A stretch of 64,000 bases of DNA from Paenibacillus sophorae (GTDB taxonomy: Bacteria; Bacillota; Bacilli; Paenibacillales; Paenibacillaceae): the NCBI RefSeq assembly GCF_018966525.1, contig NZ_CP076607.1, forward strand, positions 4,588,001 through 4,652,000, given 5' to 3'. Under the pieces are notes generated by a model that did not search any database, was not told the origin of the DNA, and worked only from the letters and a program-made list of their open reading frames with translations. Positions 7,656-16,677 of this stretch are shown in pieces. The position numbers were made by a program, and so were the translations under genes. How positions within the stretch are numbered: the stretch's first letter is position 1; each line of letters begins with the position of its first letter.

Positions 7656-8750
7656 TTATACGTAAACCGTGTAGTCATGCCGCTGCAGCAGCACTTTGGC
7701 GCGTTCCATATCGCTTTCCTGGCGGAAAGACAGTCGCATAATACCAGGAACGTCCTCCCGGCTCTCAATAATCTGCACATTGCTCAGGTTGATGCCCTGA
7801 TCGCCCAGCTCCGTTGCGATTCGTCCGATGATGCCGGGATGATCGGGAACGTCGATATGCAGATCGAACAGCGGAGTAATCATGCCCTTGCGCCGGTCAG
7901 GGAGCTTGCTGCGGAATCCGCCCGCTTCCTGGAACGCTTCCTCAATGCCTTCTCCGTCCCCGTTCTCCAGCATTTGCACGAAAGCAGAAATCTCTTCGTT
8001 CCAGTCCTTCAGCAGCCCCAGCATAACCGAGCGGTTGTTCAGCAAAATATCCCGCCAAATAACGGGCTCGCTGGACGCAATCCGCGTAATATCACGGAAT
8101 CCTCCCGCAGCCAGCGTGCTGTACAGCGAATCGGCTGAGTCGTACCCGTGAACCTGATTCACGAGCGCTACGGCGATAATATGAGGCAAATGGCTGATCG
8201 CTCCGACAATCTCGTCATGCCGCTGAGGCTCCAGCCGGACGATCTGCGCTCTCGTATGTACCAACAGCGTCTTAAGGGCCTCATACGCCTCTTCCGGGAT
8301 ATCCGGCGGCGGAGTGAGCACATAATAGGCATTCTCGAACAGCAGCGACGAGGCAGCCTCCACACCGGAGCGTTCCGAGCCGGCCATCGGATGACCGCCG
8401 ATAAAATGAACGTCAGGCAGGTCAATCGAAGCCGCGCAGGCGGCAATGCTCTCTTTGGTGCTGCCCACATCCGTAATAATGCAGCCTTTCTTAAGCGGCA
8501 GCTTGCTCAGCCTGTGCAAATAATCTTCCAGCATCCCAACCGGGACGCACAGAAAAATAAAGTCGGCGTCCAGCGCCGCCTCTTCAAAAGACAGCGTCGC
8601 GCTGTCGACTACGCCTCTGCTTACATATTTGGCAGCCGACTCCGGGCGATGAGCGTATCCCACCACATGCAGCCCTTCTCTGCCCTTAAAGCATAGAGCC
8701 AGGGAACCGCCGATCAACCCGACGCCGAATATTGCAATCTTAGTCGTCAT
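7656..8750 (-). CDS. tyrA: Prephenate dehydrogenase TyrA
   Basis: Oxidatively decarboxylates prephenate to 4-hydroxyphenylpyruvate for tyrosine synthesis. The 364-residue protein opens with an NAD-binding GVGLIGG motif and contains the HPMAGSERSG segment typical of the active site. A C-terminal ACT domain begins near residue 292 (DLHIDVPDHPGIIGRI) and probably mediates feedback by tyrosine. ATG 8748-8750 is preferred over the TTG four codons earlier because the AAGGCGAG ribosome site lies directly before that TTG. It is the last gene of the aromatic supraoperon, as in Bacillus. Confidence 0.94.
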   Translation of the reverse strand: MTTKIAIFGVGLIGGSLALCFKGREGLHVVGYAHRPESAAKYVSRGVVDSATLSFEEAALDADFIFLCVPVGMLEDYLHRLSKLPLKKGCIITDVGSTKESIAACAASIDLPDVHFIGGHPMAGSERSGVEAASSLLFENAYYVLTPPPDIPEEAYEALKTLLVHTRAQIVRLEPQRHDEIVGAISHLPHIIAVALVNQVHGYDSADSLYSTLAAGGFRDITRIASSEPVIWRDILLNNRSVMLGLLKDWNEEISAFVQMLENGDGEGIEEAFQEAGGFRSKLPDRRKGMITPLFDLHIDVPDHPGIIGRIATELGDQGINLSNVQIIESREDVPGIMRLSFRQESDMERAKVLLQRHDYTVYV

Positions 8751-8795
8751 GTCTTTAAACAACTCGCCTTCTGTAAATTCCTTGCGCAGTCCGTG

Positions 8796-9893
8796 CTATG
8801 CCCGAACTCCCTGCTCTTTGAGCGCGGCCTCCAAAGCCTCGATAAAGACCTGGTTCTGCTCCTGCGAGCCAATGGTAACCCGGATGTAGGTAGGATAAAG
8901 GCGGTGTCCGGCTCTCACGATAACGCCTTTGCGCAGCAGCAGCTCGAAAATGTCAAGCGCAGACATGCGGACATCAACCATAATGAAATTCCCGTGCGCC
9001 GGGAAGTATTCCAGCCCAAGGCGCTTGAATTCACCCTGAAGCTGCACCAGACCGGCGCTGTTCAGGCGTCGGCATTCTTCCACATAGTCCTGGTCTCCCA
9101 GAGCCGCAACCGCGGCAGCCTGTGCAAGACGGGAAGTATTGAACGGCTCTCGCACCTGATTAATAAGCTTAATAATTTCGGGTCTGGCGACCCCGTATCC
9201 GATCCGCAGCGCCGCGAGCCCGTAAATCTTGGAGAAGGTACGCAGCACGACTAGGTTGGGATAGCGATCCAGGAGCTTGACACCGTCGGAGTAGGACGGG
9301 TCGGTCACATACTCGCAATAGGCTTCGTCAAGCACGACCATTACGCGGTCCGGGACCGCGTCCAGGAAGGCTGTCAGCGCCGGTCCGGACACAATCGTAC
9401 CCGTTGGATTATTCGGGTTGCATATCCAGATCACTTTTGTCTTATCTGTAATGCGGGCGAGCATTCCATCCAAATCATGGGTGCCTTGAACCAGCGGCAC
9501 CTCGATGCTCACCGCGCCTTCGATATCTGCGTTGCTCTTGTAGACGGAGAAGGTCTGGTCGGCCATAATCGTCTCGTCGCCAGGCAGGAAAAAGGCACGG
9601 GCGATAAGCGCAATAATCTCGTCCGATCCGCAGCCGAAAATGATATTATCGCTGCTTACCCCTAGGCGGGAAGCCAGTGAGGCAGTCAATTCGGCGGCGG
9701 AGCCGTCGGGATACAGGCTAAGATTGTCCAGTTCCGCCTGTATGGCGGCTTTTGCGCTTGGTGAAGAACCGTACGGATTCTCATTGGAGGCCAGCTTGAT
9801 CACCTCTTCAAGACCGTATTCCTTCTTCACTTCTTCAATAGGCTTGCCGGGCTTGTAAACCGGTAGGCCAACGATATGGGGTTTCGGCTTCAT
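8796..9893 (-). CDS. hisC: Histidinol-phosphate / aromatic aminotransferase HisC
   Basis: A 365-residue fold-type I PLP aminotransferase. NPNNPTG, DEAYCEY and the lysine of RTFSKIYGLAALRIGY are the usual cofactor and substrate sites. Placed between trpA and tyrA, the same position as in B. subtilis, where the enzyme serves both histidine synthesis and the last transamination to tyrosine and phenylalanine. The dual role here is inferred from this context. Confidence 0.93.
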   Translation of the reverse strand: MKPKPHIVGLPVYKPGKPIEEVKKEYGLEEVIKLASNENPYGSSPSAKAAIQAELDNLSLYPDGSAAELTASLASRLGVSSDNIIFGCGSDEIIALIARAFFLPGDETIMADQTFSVYKSNADIEGAVSIEVPLVQGTHDLDGMLARITDKTKVIWICNPNNPTGTIVSGPALTAFLDAVPDRVMVVLDEAYCEYVTDPSYSDGVKLLDRYPNLVVLRTFSKIYGLAALRIGYGVARPEIIKLINQVREPFNTSRLAQAAAVAALGDQDYVEECRRLNSAGLVQLQGEFKRLGLEYFPAHGNFIMVDVRMSALDIFELLLRKGVIVRAGHRLYPTYIRVTIGSQEQNQVFIEALEAALKEQGVRA

Positions 9894-9935
9894 GAACGAT
9901 CCTCTCTCTCGGTAATAATCTATCGGTGTTAAAAA

Positions 9936-10757
9936 CTATGGTCTTAATTGTGCCACAAAATCGCGGATTTGCAACAGTCCTTCTGCGCGCTTCGCCGGAT
10001 CTTCGAGAAGAATAATCACTTCCTCGATCTTGCGTACAATAGCGCTCCCGACGACTACGCCATCGCAGATTTTAGCGAATCTGGCGACCTGCTCGGGAGT
10101 GGAGATGCCAAATCCGACGGCTACCGGAAGATCGGTCGCCTGACGGACGGATTCAATGAACCGGTCCACGCCTTCATGGAAAGAAGCACGCTCCCCTGTT
10201 ACTCCAAGAGAGGATACGCAGTATACGAAGCCGCTCGCGCCGGAAACGATCTTCGCGATGCGCTCGCTGGAGGTTGGCGCAACAAGAGGAATCAGGTTAA
10301 TGCCCGCATCACGGCTGCGGGTGCGCATTTCTTCCGACTCCTCGACCGGCAAATCCGGAATGATCAACCCGCTGATCTCATGCCGGTTCAATTCGGCAAA
10401 AAACGTATCGAGTCCCATCTGCAGCACGGGATTGTAGTAGGTAAAGAGAATAAACGGCAGCTCGCTTCCAGACTCACGCGCCTTAAGCGCCGTTTCCATG
10501 CAGGTCCGCAGGTGTATATTCCCACGCAGCGCCCGTGATGATGCGCGCTGGATCACAGGGCCGTCGGCCAATGGATCGGAGTAAGGAACGCCCAGTTCAA
10601 CAATGTCCGCTCCAGCCGCTTCCAGTTCGGCAATAATGGCAAGGCTGGTCTCCAGATCGGGATCGCCTACGGTCAGAAACGGAATCAGCGCCGCCCGACC
10701 CTGTTCCTTCAGCCGCCGGAATGTCAAATCCATGCGGTTCGTCGTTTCGGTCGTCAT
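9936..10757 (-). CDS. trpA: Tryptophan synthase alpha subunit
   Basis: Cleaves indole-3-glycerol phosphate to indole, which is channelled to TrpB. The catalytic glutamate and aspartate lie in DIVELGVPYSDPLADGP. VYCVSSLGVTGER and the AVGFGIS phosphate-site segment are also present. The length is 273 residues from ATG 10755-10757. The frame stays open into trpB, but GGAAGG before this ATG and the ATGA overlap with the trpB stop decide the start. Confidence 0.96.
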   Translation of the reverse strand: MTTETTNRMDLTFRRLKEQGRAALIPFLTVGDPDLETSLAIIAELEAAGADIVELGVPYSDPLADGPVIQRASSRALRGNIHLRTCMETALKARESGSELPFILFTYYNPVLQMGLDTFFAELNRHEISGLIIPDLPVEESEEMRTRSRDAGINLIPLVAPTSSERIAKIVSGASGFVYCVSSLGVTGERASFHEGVDRFIESVRQATDLPVAVGFGISTPEQVARFAKICDGVVVGSAIVRKIEEVIILLEDPAKRAEGLLQIRDFVAQLRP

Positions 10758-11953
10758 TTCAGCCCTTCCCCTTCCGTGTAAGCCATAATCGATTCCACAT
10801 CTTTGTCGCCCCTGCCTGATAGACAGATCACGATGATATCGTCCTTGGAGAGCGTTGGCGCAATCTTCGCAACCTGTGCCACGGCATGAGCCGATTCCAG
10901 GGCGGGAATAATGCCTTCCGTCACGCACAGCAGCTTAAGAGCGTCGAGCGCTTCCTGATCCGTAATGGGGACATATTTAACGCGCTCGATATCTTTTAGA
11001 TAGGAATGCTCCGGTCCGACTCCGGGATAATCGAGCCCTGCGGAGATGGAATGGGCCTCAATGACTTGACCGTATTCATCCTGAAGCAGGTAGCTCATCG
11101 AGCCCTGGAATACACCGTGGCTTCCTTTGCTCATCGTTGCGGCATGATAAGGCGTATCAACCCCTTTGCCTGCGGCTTCAACGCCGACCATACCCACTGT
11201 CTCGTCTTCAAGGAAAGGATAGAACATTCCGATGGCATTGCTGCCGCCGCCGACAGCGGCCACCAGCAGATCCGGAAGTTTTCCTTCGGCCTCCAGAATT
11301 TGCCGCCGCGTCTCATCTCCGATAACCCGCTGGAAATTGCGGACCATCATCGGGTATGGATGCGGACCGACAGCTGAGCCAAGAACGTAGAAAGTATCGT
11401 TTACGTTGCTGACCCAGTAGCGCAGCGCCTCGTTGCCGGCGTCCTTAAGCGTCCGTGATCCGGATGTAACGGGAATAACCTCGGCACCCAGCAGCTTCAT
11501 CCGAAATACGTTAAGCTGCTGGCGTCGGGTATCTTCCTCGCCCATGAATACCTTGCATTCCATACCCAGCAGCGCGGCGACCGTTGCGGTTGCGACGCCG
11601 TGCTGGCCTGCCCCCGTCTCGGCAATGACCTTCTTCTTGCCCATCATCTTGGCGAGAATGGCCTGGCCGATCGCGTTATTGATCTTATGGGCTCCGGTAT
11701 GGTTCAGGTCCTCGCGCTTCAAATATATTTTCGCTCCGCCCAGCTGCGCGCTGAGCCGTTCGGCGTAGTACAGCGGTGTCTCGCGTCCGGAATACTGCTT
11801 AAGCAAATAATCGACCTGCTCCTGAAACTTCGGATCGGCCGAGAACTTGTTATAAGCCTCCTCCAGCTCTATCAATGCATTCATTAAGGTTTCAGGTACG
11901 AAGCGTCCCCCGAAAGCTCCGAAACGTCCATGCCGGTCCGGCACCTGTATCAT
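10754..11953 (-). CDS. trpB: Tryptophan synthase beta subunit
   Basis: A PLP enzyme of 399 residues that condenses indole with serine. The cofactor lysine is in NHTGAHKINNA, the substrate loop is AETGAGQHGVATA, and the phosphate-binding glycine run is GGGSNAIGMF. It overlaps trpA by ATGA at its 3' end and trpF by ATGA at its 5' end, so trpF-trpB-trpA are translationally coupled. Serine supply could come from serA at 47.6 kb. Confidence 0.97.
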   Translation of the reverse strand: MIQVPDRHGRFGAFGGRFVPETLMNALIELEEAYNKFSADPKFQEQVDYLLKQYSGRETPLYYAERLSAQLGGAKIYLKREDLNHTGAHKINNAIGQAILAKMMGKKKVIAETGAGQHGVATATVAALLGMECKVFMGEEDTRRQQLNVFRMKLLGAEVIPVTSGSRTLKDAGNEALRYWVSNVNDTFYVLGSAVGPHPYPMMVRNFQRVIGDETRRQILEAEGKLPDLLVAAVGGGSNAIGMFYPFLEDETVGMVGVEAAGKGVDTPYHAATMSKGSHGVFQGSMSYLLQDEYGQVIEAHSISAGLDYPGVGPEHSYLKDIERVKYVPITDQEALDALKLLCVTEGIIPALESAHAVAQVAKIAPTLSKDDIIVICLSGRGDKDVESIMAYTEGEGLK

Positions 11954-12624
11954 GATTGCTTCACCCTTTCCACAAAAGCTGTGATTTTGGCTATATCTTT
12001 CACTCCGTCACTTTCCACGCCGCTTGACACGTCTACTCCATCCGGCCCGTAAGCCGTTATAAGACCGCCGACATTGTCCGGAGAAAGTCCCCCCGCCACA
12101 AACAGCGACACACCGATCGCCCTTGCCCGCTTGTGGTAATCCGGGATCTGTTCCCAGGCAAAGGTTCGTCCGGAACCTCCACGCTGCACGGGGTCGTACG
12201 TATCGAGCAGAACGGCGTCAATCGTTCCGGCATAGCTTTCAAGCGCCAGTTCATGGTTCACCTTGCCGCTTTGAGCCGCCACAGATAGAGCCTTCCATAC
12301 CTGAACGCCCGGAAAGGCCTCTTTGACCCCCCGGCAAAATGACGGACTTTCGGTCCCGTGCAGCTGAATAACACCAAGCGGCGCGGCGGAAAGAATCTTA
12401 TATAATTCATCCATGTCCGGGTCAACAAATACCCCGGCGGCAATAGGAGCCTGGCCCGTTCTCCAATCAGCCAGAACGGATATCAGACCCGAAGCCTGCT
12501 CCGGCGACACCTTCCTGCGGCTCGGAGCAAAGACAAGGCCGATATAATCAACCGGCAAGTGTACCATAGATTTTAGCACTTCAACGTCCTGAAGTCCACA
12601 GATTTTTACTATTGCCTCAGCCAT
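11950..12624 (-). CDS. trpF: Phosphoribosylanthranilate isomerase
   Basis: Third step of tryptophan synthesis, on a TIM-barrel fold. The catalytic cysteine is in VKICGL at the N-terminus, and the aspartate in VDVSSGVE near the end. The length is 224 residues from ATG 12622-12624, which lies inside the last codons of trpC (8-base overlap). The frame is open further upstream, but that sequence is trpC read in another frame. Confidence 0.94.
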   Translation of the reverse strand: MAEAIVKICGLQDVEVLKSMVHLPVDYIGLVFAPSRRKVSPEQASGLISVLADWRTGQAPIAAGVFVDPDMDELYKILSAAPLGVIQLHGTESPSFCRGVKEAFPGVQVWKALSVAAQSGKVNHELALESYAGTIDAVLLDTYDPVQRGGSGRTFAWEQIPDYHKRARAIGVSLFVAGGLSPDNVGGLITAYGPDGVDVSSGVESDGVKDIAKITAFVERVKQS

Positions 12625-13447
12625 TGCGCACCTGGTCCTTGCCCCGCAGAACAGGACCGAGCAGCTTGCCGACCGCCTTTTCCACATCCTGCTGTCTCAT
12701 AAAATATTCTCCGACCAGCACACCCTCAGCCCCGGTCGTCTGTAGATAAGCGATATCCTCCGGCCCCGCGATTCCGCTCTCGCTGATCAGGGGAACCCCT
12801 TTCGGAGCGAGCGCCGCAAGCTCGGCCGTTGTTGCCAGCGCGGTTTCGAACGTGTGCAGGTTGCGGTTATTGATGCCGAGCAGCACATGGGGAAGCTCCG
12901 CTCTGCCGGTATCCAGCACGGCTTCCAATTCGCCGCGGTCATGGACCTCAATCAGTACGTCAAGTCCGAGTCCGGCGGCCGTGTCCGATAGTGAGGACAG
13001 CGCGGCTGGCGTCAGAATGGCAGCGATCAGCAGCACGGCATCCGCGCCGAGCAGCCGCGCTTCATAGATTTGCTTCTCATCGATGATGAAATCCTTGCGT
13101 AAGAGCGGCAGAGCCACCGCTTCACGGACTTGCCGCAAATATTCGCCGCTGCCCTGGAAATACTGGCTGTCGGTCAAGACGGAGAGGCAGTCCGCTCCGC
13201 CAGTCTCGTAAGCCTTGGCAATCTGCACCGGATCGAAATTTGCGCGGATCAGCCCCTTGGAGGGGGACGCCTTTTTCACCTCGGCGATCAGCCCCATATC
13301 ACGTTTCCGCCCGAGTGTGAGCGCCTTGCGGAAGCCGCGCGTCTGCGGCAGACCGGCGATTTGTCGCTCCGCTTCGGAGAGGGAAAAGGATTGGGCGAGC
13401 AGCTCAACCTCTATAATCTTTGTGGCTACGATTTTATCTAGATACAT
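12617..13447 (-). CDS. trpC: Indole-3-glycerol phosphate synthase
   Basis: Fourth step of tryptophan synthesis, 276 residues. The family motifs IAEVKKASPSKG, GINNRNLHTFE and ISESGI supply the catalytic lysine, asparagine and phosphate-site residues. It overlaps the trpD stop by 14 bases and the trpF start by 8, a compact coupled arrangement like that in Bacillus. Confidence 0.96.
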   Translation of the reverse strand: MYLDKIVATKIIEVELLAQSFSLSEAERQIAGLPQTRGFRKALTLGRKRDMGLIAEVKKASPSKGLIRANFDPVQIAKAYETGGADCLSVLTDSQYFQGSGEYLRQVREAVALPLLRKDFIIDEKQIYEARLLGADAVLLIAAILTPAALSSLSDTAAGLGLDVLIEVHDRGELEAVLDTGRAELPHVLLGINNRNLHTFETALATTAELAALAPKGVPLISESGIAGPEDIAYLQTTGAEGVLVGEYFMRQQDVEKAVGKLLGPVLRGKDQVRNG

Positions 13448-14483
13448 GTTTTAGCTCCTCCGTAATAGCAATAAGCTGCTCCAGCTTGCGGGCCGCTGCG
13501 CCCGAATCAATCGTTTCCGCCGCCTTCCGTACACCTTCGGCAAGTGTATCGGCGAGACCGGCAACATAGATGCAGGCTCCGGAATTAGCAAGCACAATAT
13601 CCCGGTACGGCGTCTTCGCGCCGTCCAGCACCGCACGGATAATTGCCGCATTCTCTGCGGGGCCGCCGCCTAGAATGGCTTCAAGCGGATGGCGTGAAAG
13701 CCCCAGCTGCTCCGGGGTAATGTCATAGGTCGTGACCTCGCCATCCCGCAGCTCCGCCACAGCGGTCGGTCCGGAAATGCTGATCTCGTCCAGACCTTCG
13801 TGACTGCTGACAACGAGCGCACGCTTCAGGCCCAGTTCCTTCAGGACTGTGGCGAGTGTCCCGGTCTTCTCCCTATCGTATACCCCTAGAAGTTGCCGGT
13901 CCGCTCTGGCCGGGTTCGTCAGGGGACCAAGCACGTTGAATACCGTCCGCACGCCCAGCTCCTTGCGGGGGCCGGCGGCGTGCTTCATAGACGGATGGTA
14001 GAGCTGCGCGAAGAGGAAGCAGATGCCGATCTCGTCCAGACACCGCTTGGCCTGCTCCGCATCCAGATGAATGTTAACGCCGAGCGCTTCCAGTACATCG
14101 GCGCTGCCCGTTCTGCCGGAAGCGGAACGATTGCCGTGTTTGGCAACGCGCACCGAAGCGGCGGCGGCAATAATGGCTGAAGTGGTGGAAATATTAGTCT
14201 TGTGGATACCCGATCCGCCCGTTCCGCAGGTGTCCAGCAGCCGCGAGTTTTCCGTCGCAACCGTGGTGCCAAAGCCCTTCATCGCTTCCGCGAAGCCGGT
14301 TATTTCCTCCACCGTTTCCCCCTTGATCCGCAGAGCGGTCAGCAGGGAGCCGATTTGGGCCTGCGTCGCCGCTCCTTCCATGATCGCGCCCATGATATCC
14401 CGCGCCTGCTCCCGGGTTAAATTCTTGCCTTCGATCAATCCGGCGATTCCGGACTGGATCAATAGATTAGCATTGCTGTTCAT
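13434..14483 (-). CDS. trpD: Anthranilate phosphoribosyltransferase
   Basis: Adds phosphoribosyl pyrophosphate to anthranilate. The 349-residue protein has the PRPP loop DTCGTGGSG and the KHGNRSASGRTGSAD segment that binds anthranilate and phosphate. It follows trpE by 64 bases. No trpG is present, as in Bacillus, where the glutaminase subunit is shared with folate synthesis and encoded elsewhere. Confidence 0.96.
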   Translation of the reverse strand: MNSNANLLIQSGIAGLIEGKNLTREQARDIMGAIMEGAATQAQIGSLLTALRIKGETVEEITGFAEAMKGFGTTVATENSRLLDTCGTGGSGIHKTNISTTSAIIAAAASVRVAKHGNRSASGRTGSADVLEALGVNIHLDAEQAKRCLDEIGICFLFAQLYHPSMKHAAGPRKELGVRTVFNVLGPLTNPARADRQLLGVYDREKTGTLATVLKELGLKRALVVSSHEGLDEISISGPTAVAELRDGEVTTYDITPEQLGLSRHPLEAILGGGPAENAAIIRAVLDGAKTPYRDIVLANSGACIYVAGLADTLAEGVRKAAETIDSGAAARKLEQLIAITEELKHVSR

Positions 14484-14547
14484 CCTTTTTCTCCTCCCGC
14501 TTATATTAGATTATTGCCCGCTCCAAGCGCTTCCCGCGCTCTTTGCG

Positions 14548-16101
14548 TCAAGGAGTGTACTCGTACATATAGTCCTGATTAATGCTGCCGCTGGCTTTCG
14601 CCTTTGCCGGGAACATCGCCTCTGCCATCCGGATCGCTTTAAGCATTCCCTTCGCCTTGTTTACGGTCTCCTCGTACTCCTTCTCCGGCACCGAATCCCA
14701 TACAATTCCCGCTCCCGCCTGAACATAGGCCCGGCCTTTGCGGAAAATAATCGTCCGAATCGTAATGCAGGAATCCATATTTCCGGAGAAACCAAGATAA
14801 CCGATTGCTCCCGCATACGCCCCTCTTGCTTCACGCTCAAGCTCAGCGATAATCTCCATCGCCCGCAGCTTCGGCGCCCCGGATACGGTGCCCGCCGGCA
14901 GACAGGAAAGGAAAGCGTCGAAGAAGTCTTTATCCTCGCGAAGCGTGCCCGAGACATTCGACACCATATGCATGACATGGGAGTATTTCTCGATTTCCAT
15001 GAAGGAATCGCATTTGACGGTTCCAAACCTGGACACCCGGCCAATATCGTTGCGGCCAAGATCGACGAGCATCAGATGCTCGGCTCTCTCTTTTTCATCC
15101 TCCAGCAGTTCAGCCGCCAGCGCGCGGTCCCGAGCCTCGTTCTCGCCTCTGGGTCTCGTTCCGGCAATCGGGCGGGTCTCCACTCGGTCACCGTCAACCT
15201 TCACCAGCGCCTCCGGCGATGTTCCGACGATGATCTCCTCATCCATTTTGAGATAATACATGTACGGGGACGGGTTCAATGTGCGCAGCAGCCGGTAGAC
15301 ATGGAGCGGCGACACCTCGGTATTGATGTGGAACCGCTGCGACAGCACCACCTGAAAAATATCGCCGGCCCGAATATATTCCTTGGCCTGCTCCACATTA
15401 CCGATAAACTGTTCCTTCGTCAGGTTGGAGTGAATGTCCCCAAGCTCGATATCCTGCGGGATGCTCCTCCGGTTCATATTTTCCTTCGGCGCTTCCTTGC
15501 ACAGCTCTTCCGCTACTTCATCCAGCTTGGTGTTCAGTTTCTCGTAATTCGCCCGGATATCGGAATCTGTGTCGCCATCCTTGACATGAAGGTTGCCGAC
15601 CAGCAGAATCTGCTGTTTGACATGGTCGAACACGATAATCCGGTCGCAGAACATGAAGCGGATATCATCCATATTTAAATCGTCGCTGGCATGAGCCGGC
15701 AGCTTCTCGTAATACTGCAGCAGGTCATAACCGAAGAATCCGATCGCCCCGCCGGTAAATGGCGGCATTTCCGCAAGCTTGGGGCTGCGGTACGAACGCA
15801 GAAGGGCTTTCAGCTCTTCGATCGGTTTTCCCTTGAGCTGTTTTTTCTCGCCGCCAATTTCCACGTTGATCGCGCCCTTTTTGCCGGAGATAAGCAGAAA
15901 CGGATCGCTGCCGATGAATGAATACCGGGCCCATTGGATGCCGCCCTCCACGCTTTCCAGCAGAAAGGCATTCTTCCGGCCTGCGAACCGCTGGAATATC
16001 CGGATCGGGGTTTCCATATCGGCCAGCAGCCGCTTGACTACGGGAATCAGATTATACTGCCGCGAGAGCGACACCACTTGTTCTACACTGGGACTGGTCA
16101 T
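14548..16101 (-). CDS. trpE: Anthranilate synthase component I
   Basis: Converts chorismate to anthranilate using ammonia from a separate TrpG/PabA subunit. The 517-residue protein has the LLES segment near the N-terminus, part of the tryptophan feedback site in this family. The chorismate-binding core includes RPIAGTRPRGENEA, VDLGRNDIGRV and GTVSGAPK. ATG 16099-16101 follows AAGGAGG by 8 bases. It is the first gene of the operon, behind a leader of about 440 bases with a TRAP site and attenuator. Confidence 0.96.
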   Translation of the reverse strand: MTSPSVEQVVSLSRQYNLIPVVKRLLADMETPIRIFQRFAGRKNAFLLESVEGGIQWARYSFIGSDPFLLISGKKGAINVEIGGEKKQLKGKPIEELKALLRSYRSPKLAEMPPFTGGAIGFFGYDLLQYYEKLPAHASDDLNMDDIRFMFCDRIIVFDHVKQQILLVGNLHVKDGDTDSDIRANYEKLNTKLDEVAEELCKEAPKENMNRRSIPQDIELGDIHSNLTKEQFIGNVEQAKEYIRAGDIFQVVLSQRFHINTEVSPLHVYRLLRTLNPSPYMYYLKMDEEIIVGTSPEALVKVDGDRVETRPIAGTRPRGENEARDRALAAELLEDEKERAEHLMLVDLGRNDIGRVSRFGTVKCDSFMEIEKYSHVMHMVSNVSGTLREDKDFFDAFLSCLPAGTVSGAPKLRAMEIIAELEREARGAYAGAIGYLGFSGNMDSCITIRTIIFRKGRAYVQAGAGIVWDSVPEKEYEETVNKAKGMLKAIRMAEAMFPAKAKASGSINQDYMYEYTP

Positions 16102-16130
16102 TTGTCGTTCCTCCTTGGACTTAGAAAGGG

Positions 16131-16286
16131 TTAGCACATAACACGTCGTCGGGTCTTTAGCTTCAAAAACAGGGGCCCAAAATGCAGAAAAACCTCCACC
16201 GAAGTAGAGGTTATGTTAAACAAGCGTATACAGAGCGGGATTCCGGCTTCAGGGAAATGCACTGGCTTCCACGGCGGGTCATTCAT
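16131..16286 (-). other. Possible short leader ORF between the trp attenuator and trpE
   Basis: From ATG 16284-16286, behind GGAG eight bases upstream, a 51-codon frame opens with MNDPPWKP and carries one tryptophan codon. It runs through the UUCG-capped hairpin at 16187-16211 and stops 30 bases before trpE. I recognise no family. It may be chance, but ribosomes reading it would open that hairpin. Confidence 0.2.
16187..16211 (-). terminator. UUCG-capped hairpin upstream of trpE
   Basis: On the minus strand an eight-pair stem (ACCTCTAC with GTGGAGGT, one G-T pair) closes a TTCG tetraloop and is followed by five T. It lies about 90 bases before trpE and downstream of the attenuator, so it could be a second termination or pausing point. 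Confidence 0.6.
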
Positions 16287-16329
16287 GAAGAAAACTCCGC
16301 ACATCGGAACAACGCAAATACGATTTCCG

Positions 16330-16357
16330 AAAAAAACGCTACCCACACATAAGGGCG
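16330..16357 (-). terminator. trp operon attenuator
   Basis: Minus-strand CGCCC pairs with GGG-TA-GCG (two-base bulge) and is followed by seven T, about 190-210 bases into the leader. Its left arm, CCCTTA, is complementary to TAAGGG at the end of the TRAP triplet array. The two pairings exclude each other, the usual layout of a TRAP-controlled attenuator. Confidence 0.65.
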
Positions 16358-16481
16358 ATAAAGTTCGGAATATACATAACGGGCGGCAATCTATAATCAG
16401 ATATCCATGCACGTGTAAACCTGCTAATCCGCAGTCCCTGTACTTGCATATCTCGCGCCTTGTATGTACCCTGAAAATCCC

Positions 16482-16536
16482 TTACACTCTGCTCTTCTCA
16501 GCTCATCTAATCTCGGGTTTAGGCTCTGCTTCACTC
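16482..16536 (-). promoter_or_regulatory. TRAP-binding triplet array in the trp leader
   Basis: On the minus strand, NAG-type triplets recur every five bases: GAG, AAG, GAG and TAA, a longer gap, then GAG, TAG, GAG, GAG, GAG, GAG and TAA. Six central repeats (16487-16514) are in perfect five-base register. The total of about eleven matches the eleven subunits of the TRAP ring. The TRAP gene mtrB is at 26.9 kb. The array begins only a few bases after the predicted transcript start. Confidence 0.82.
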
Positions 16537-16546
16537 GTCTGTTTAC

Positions 16547-16576
16547 ACTATACATGATACAAACGCTTATTGACAA
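16547..16576 (-). promoter_or_regulatory. Sigma-A promoter of the trp operon
   Basis: TTGTCA (16571-16576) and TATAGT (16547-16552), read on the minus strand, are 18 bases apart. Transcription would begin near 16540, immediately before the TRAP array. Confidence 0.65.
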
Positions 16577-16677
16577 CCCCTAGACAACTTTAATATGAGG
16601 GAGATTTGCTTCTATATTTAAAGCGTTCCCTTGGCAAGCACTCGGTAAACTGTCATTTATCTTTTAGTTAAGCCGCG

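Noticed and set aside
10758..10928. Longer N-terminus for trpA
   Set aside because: The extension is trpB sequence in another frame. The ATGA overlap and GGAAGG site at 10757 give the normal TrpA length.
14071..15678. 535-residue open frame on the plus strand
   Set aside because: Antisense to trpE and trpD; its translation is rich in H, R and L without any domain, typical of a shadow frame.
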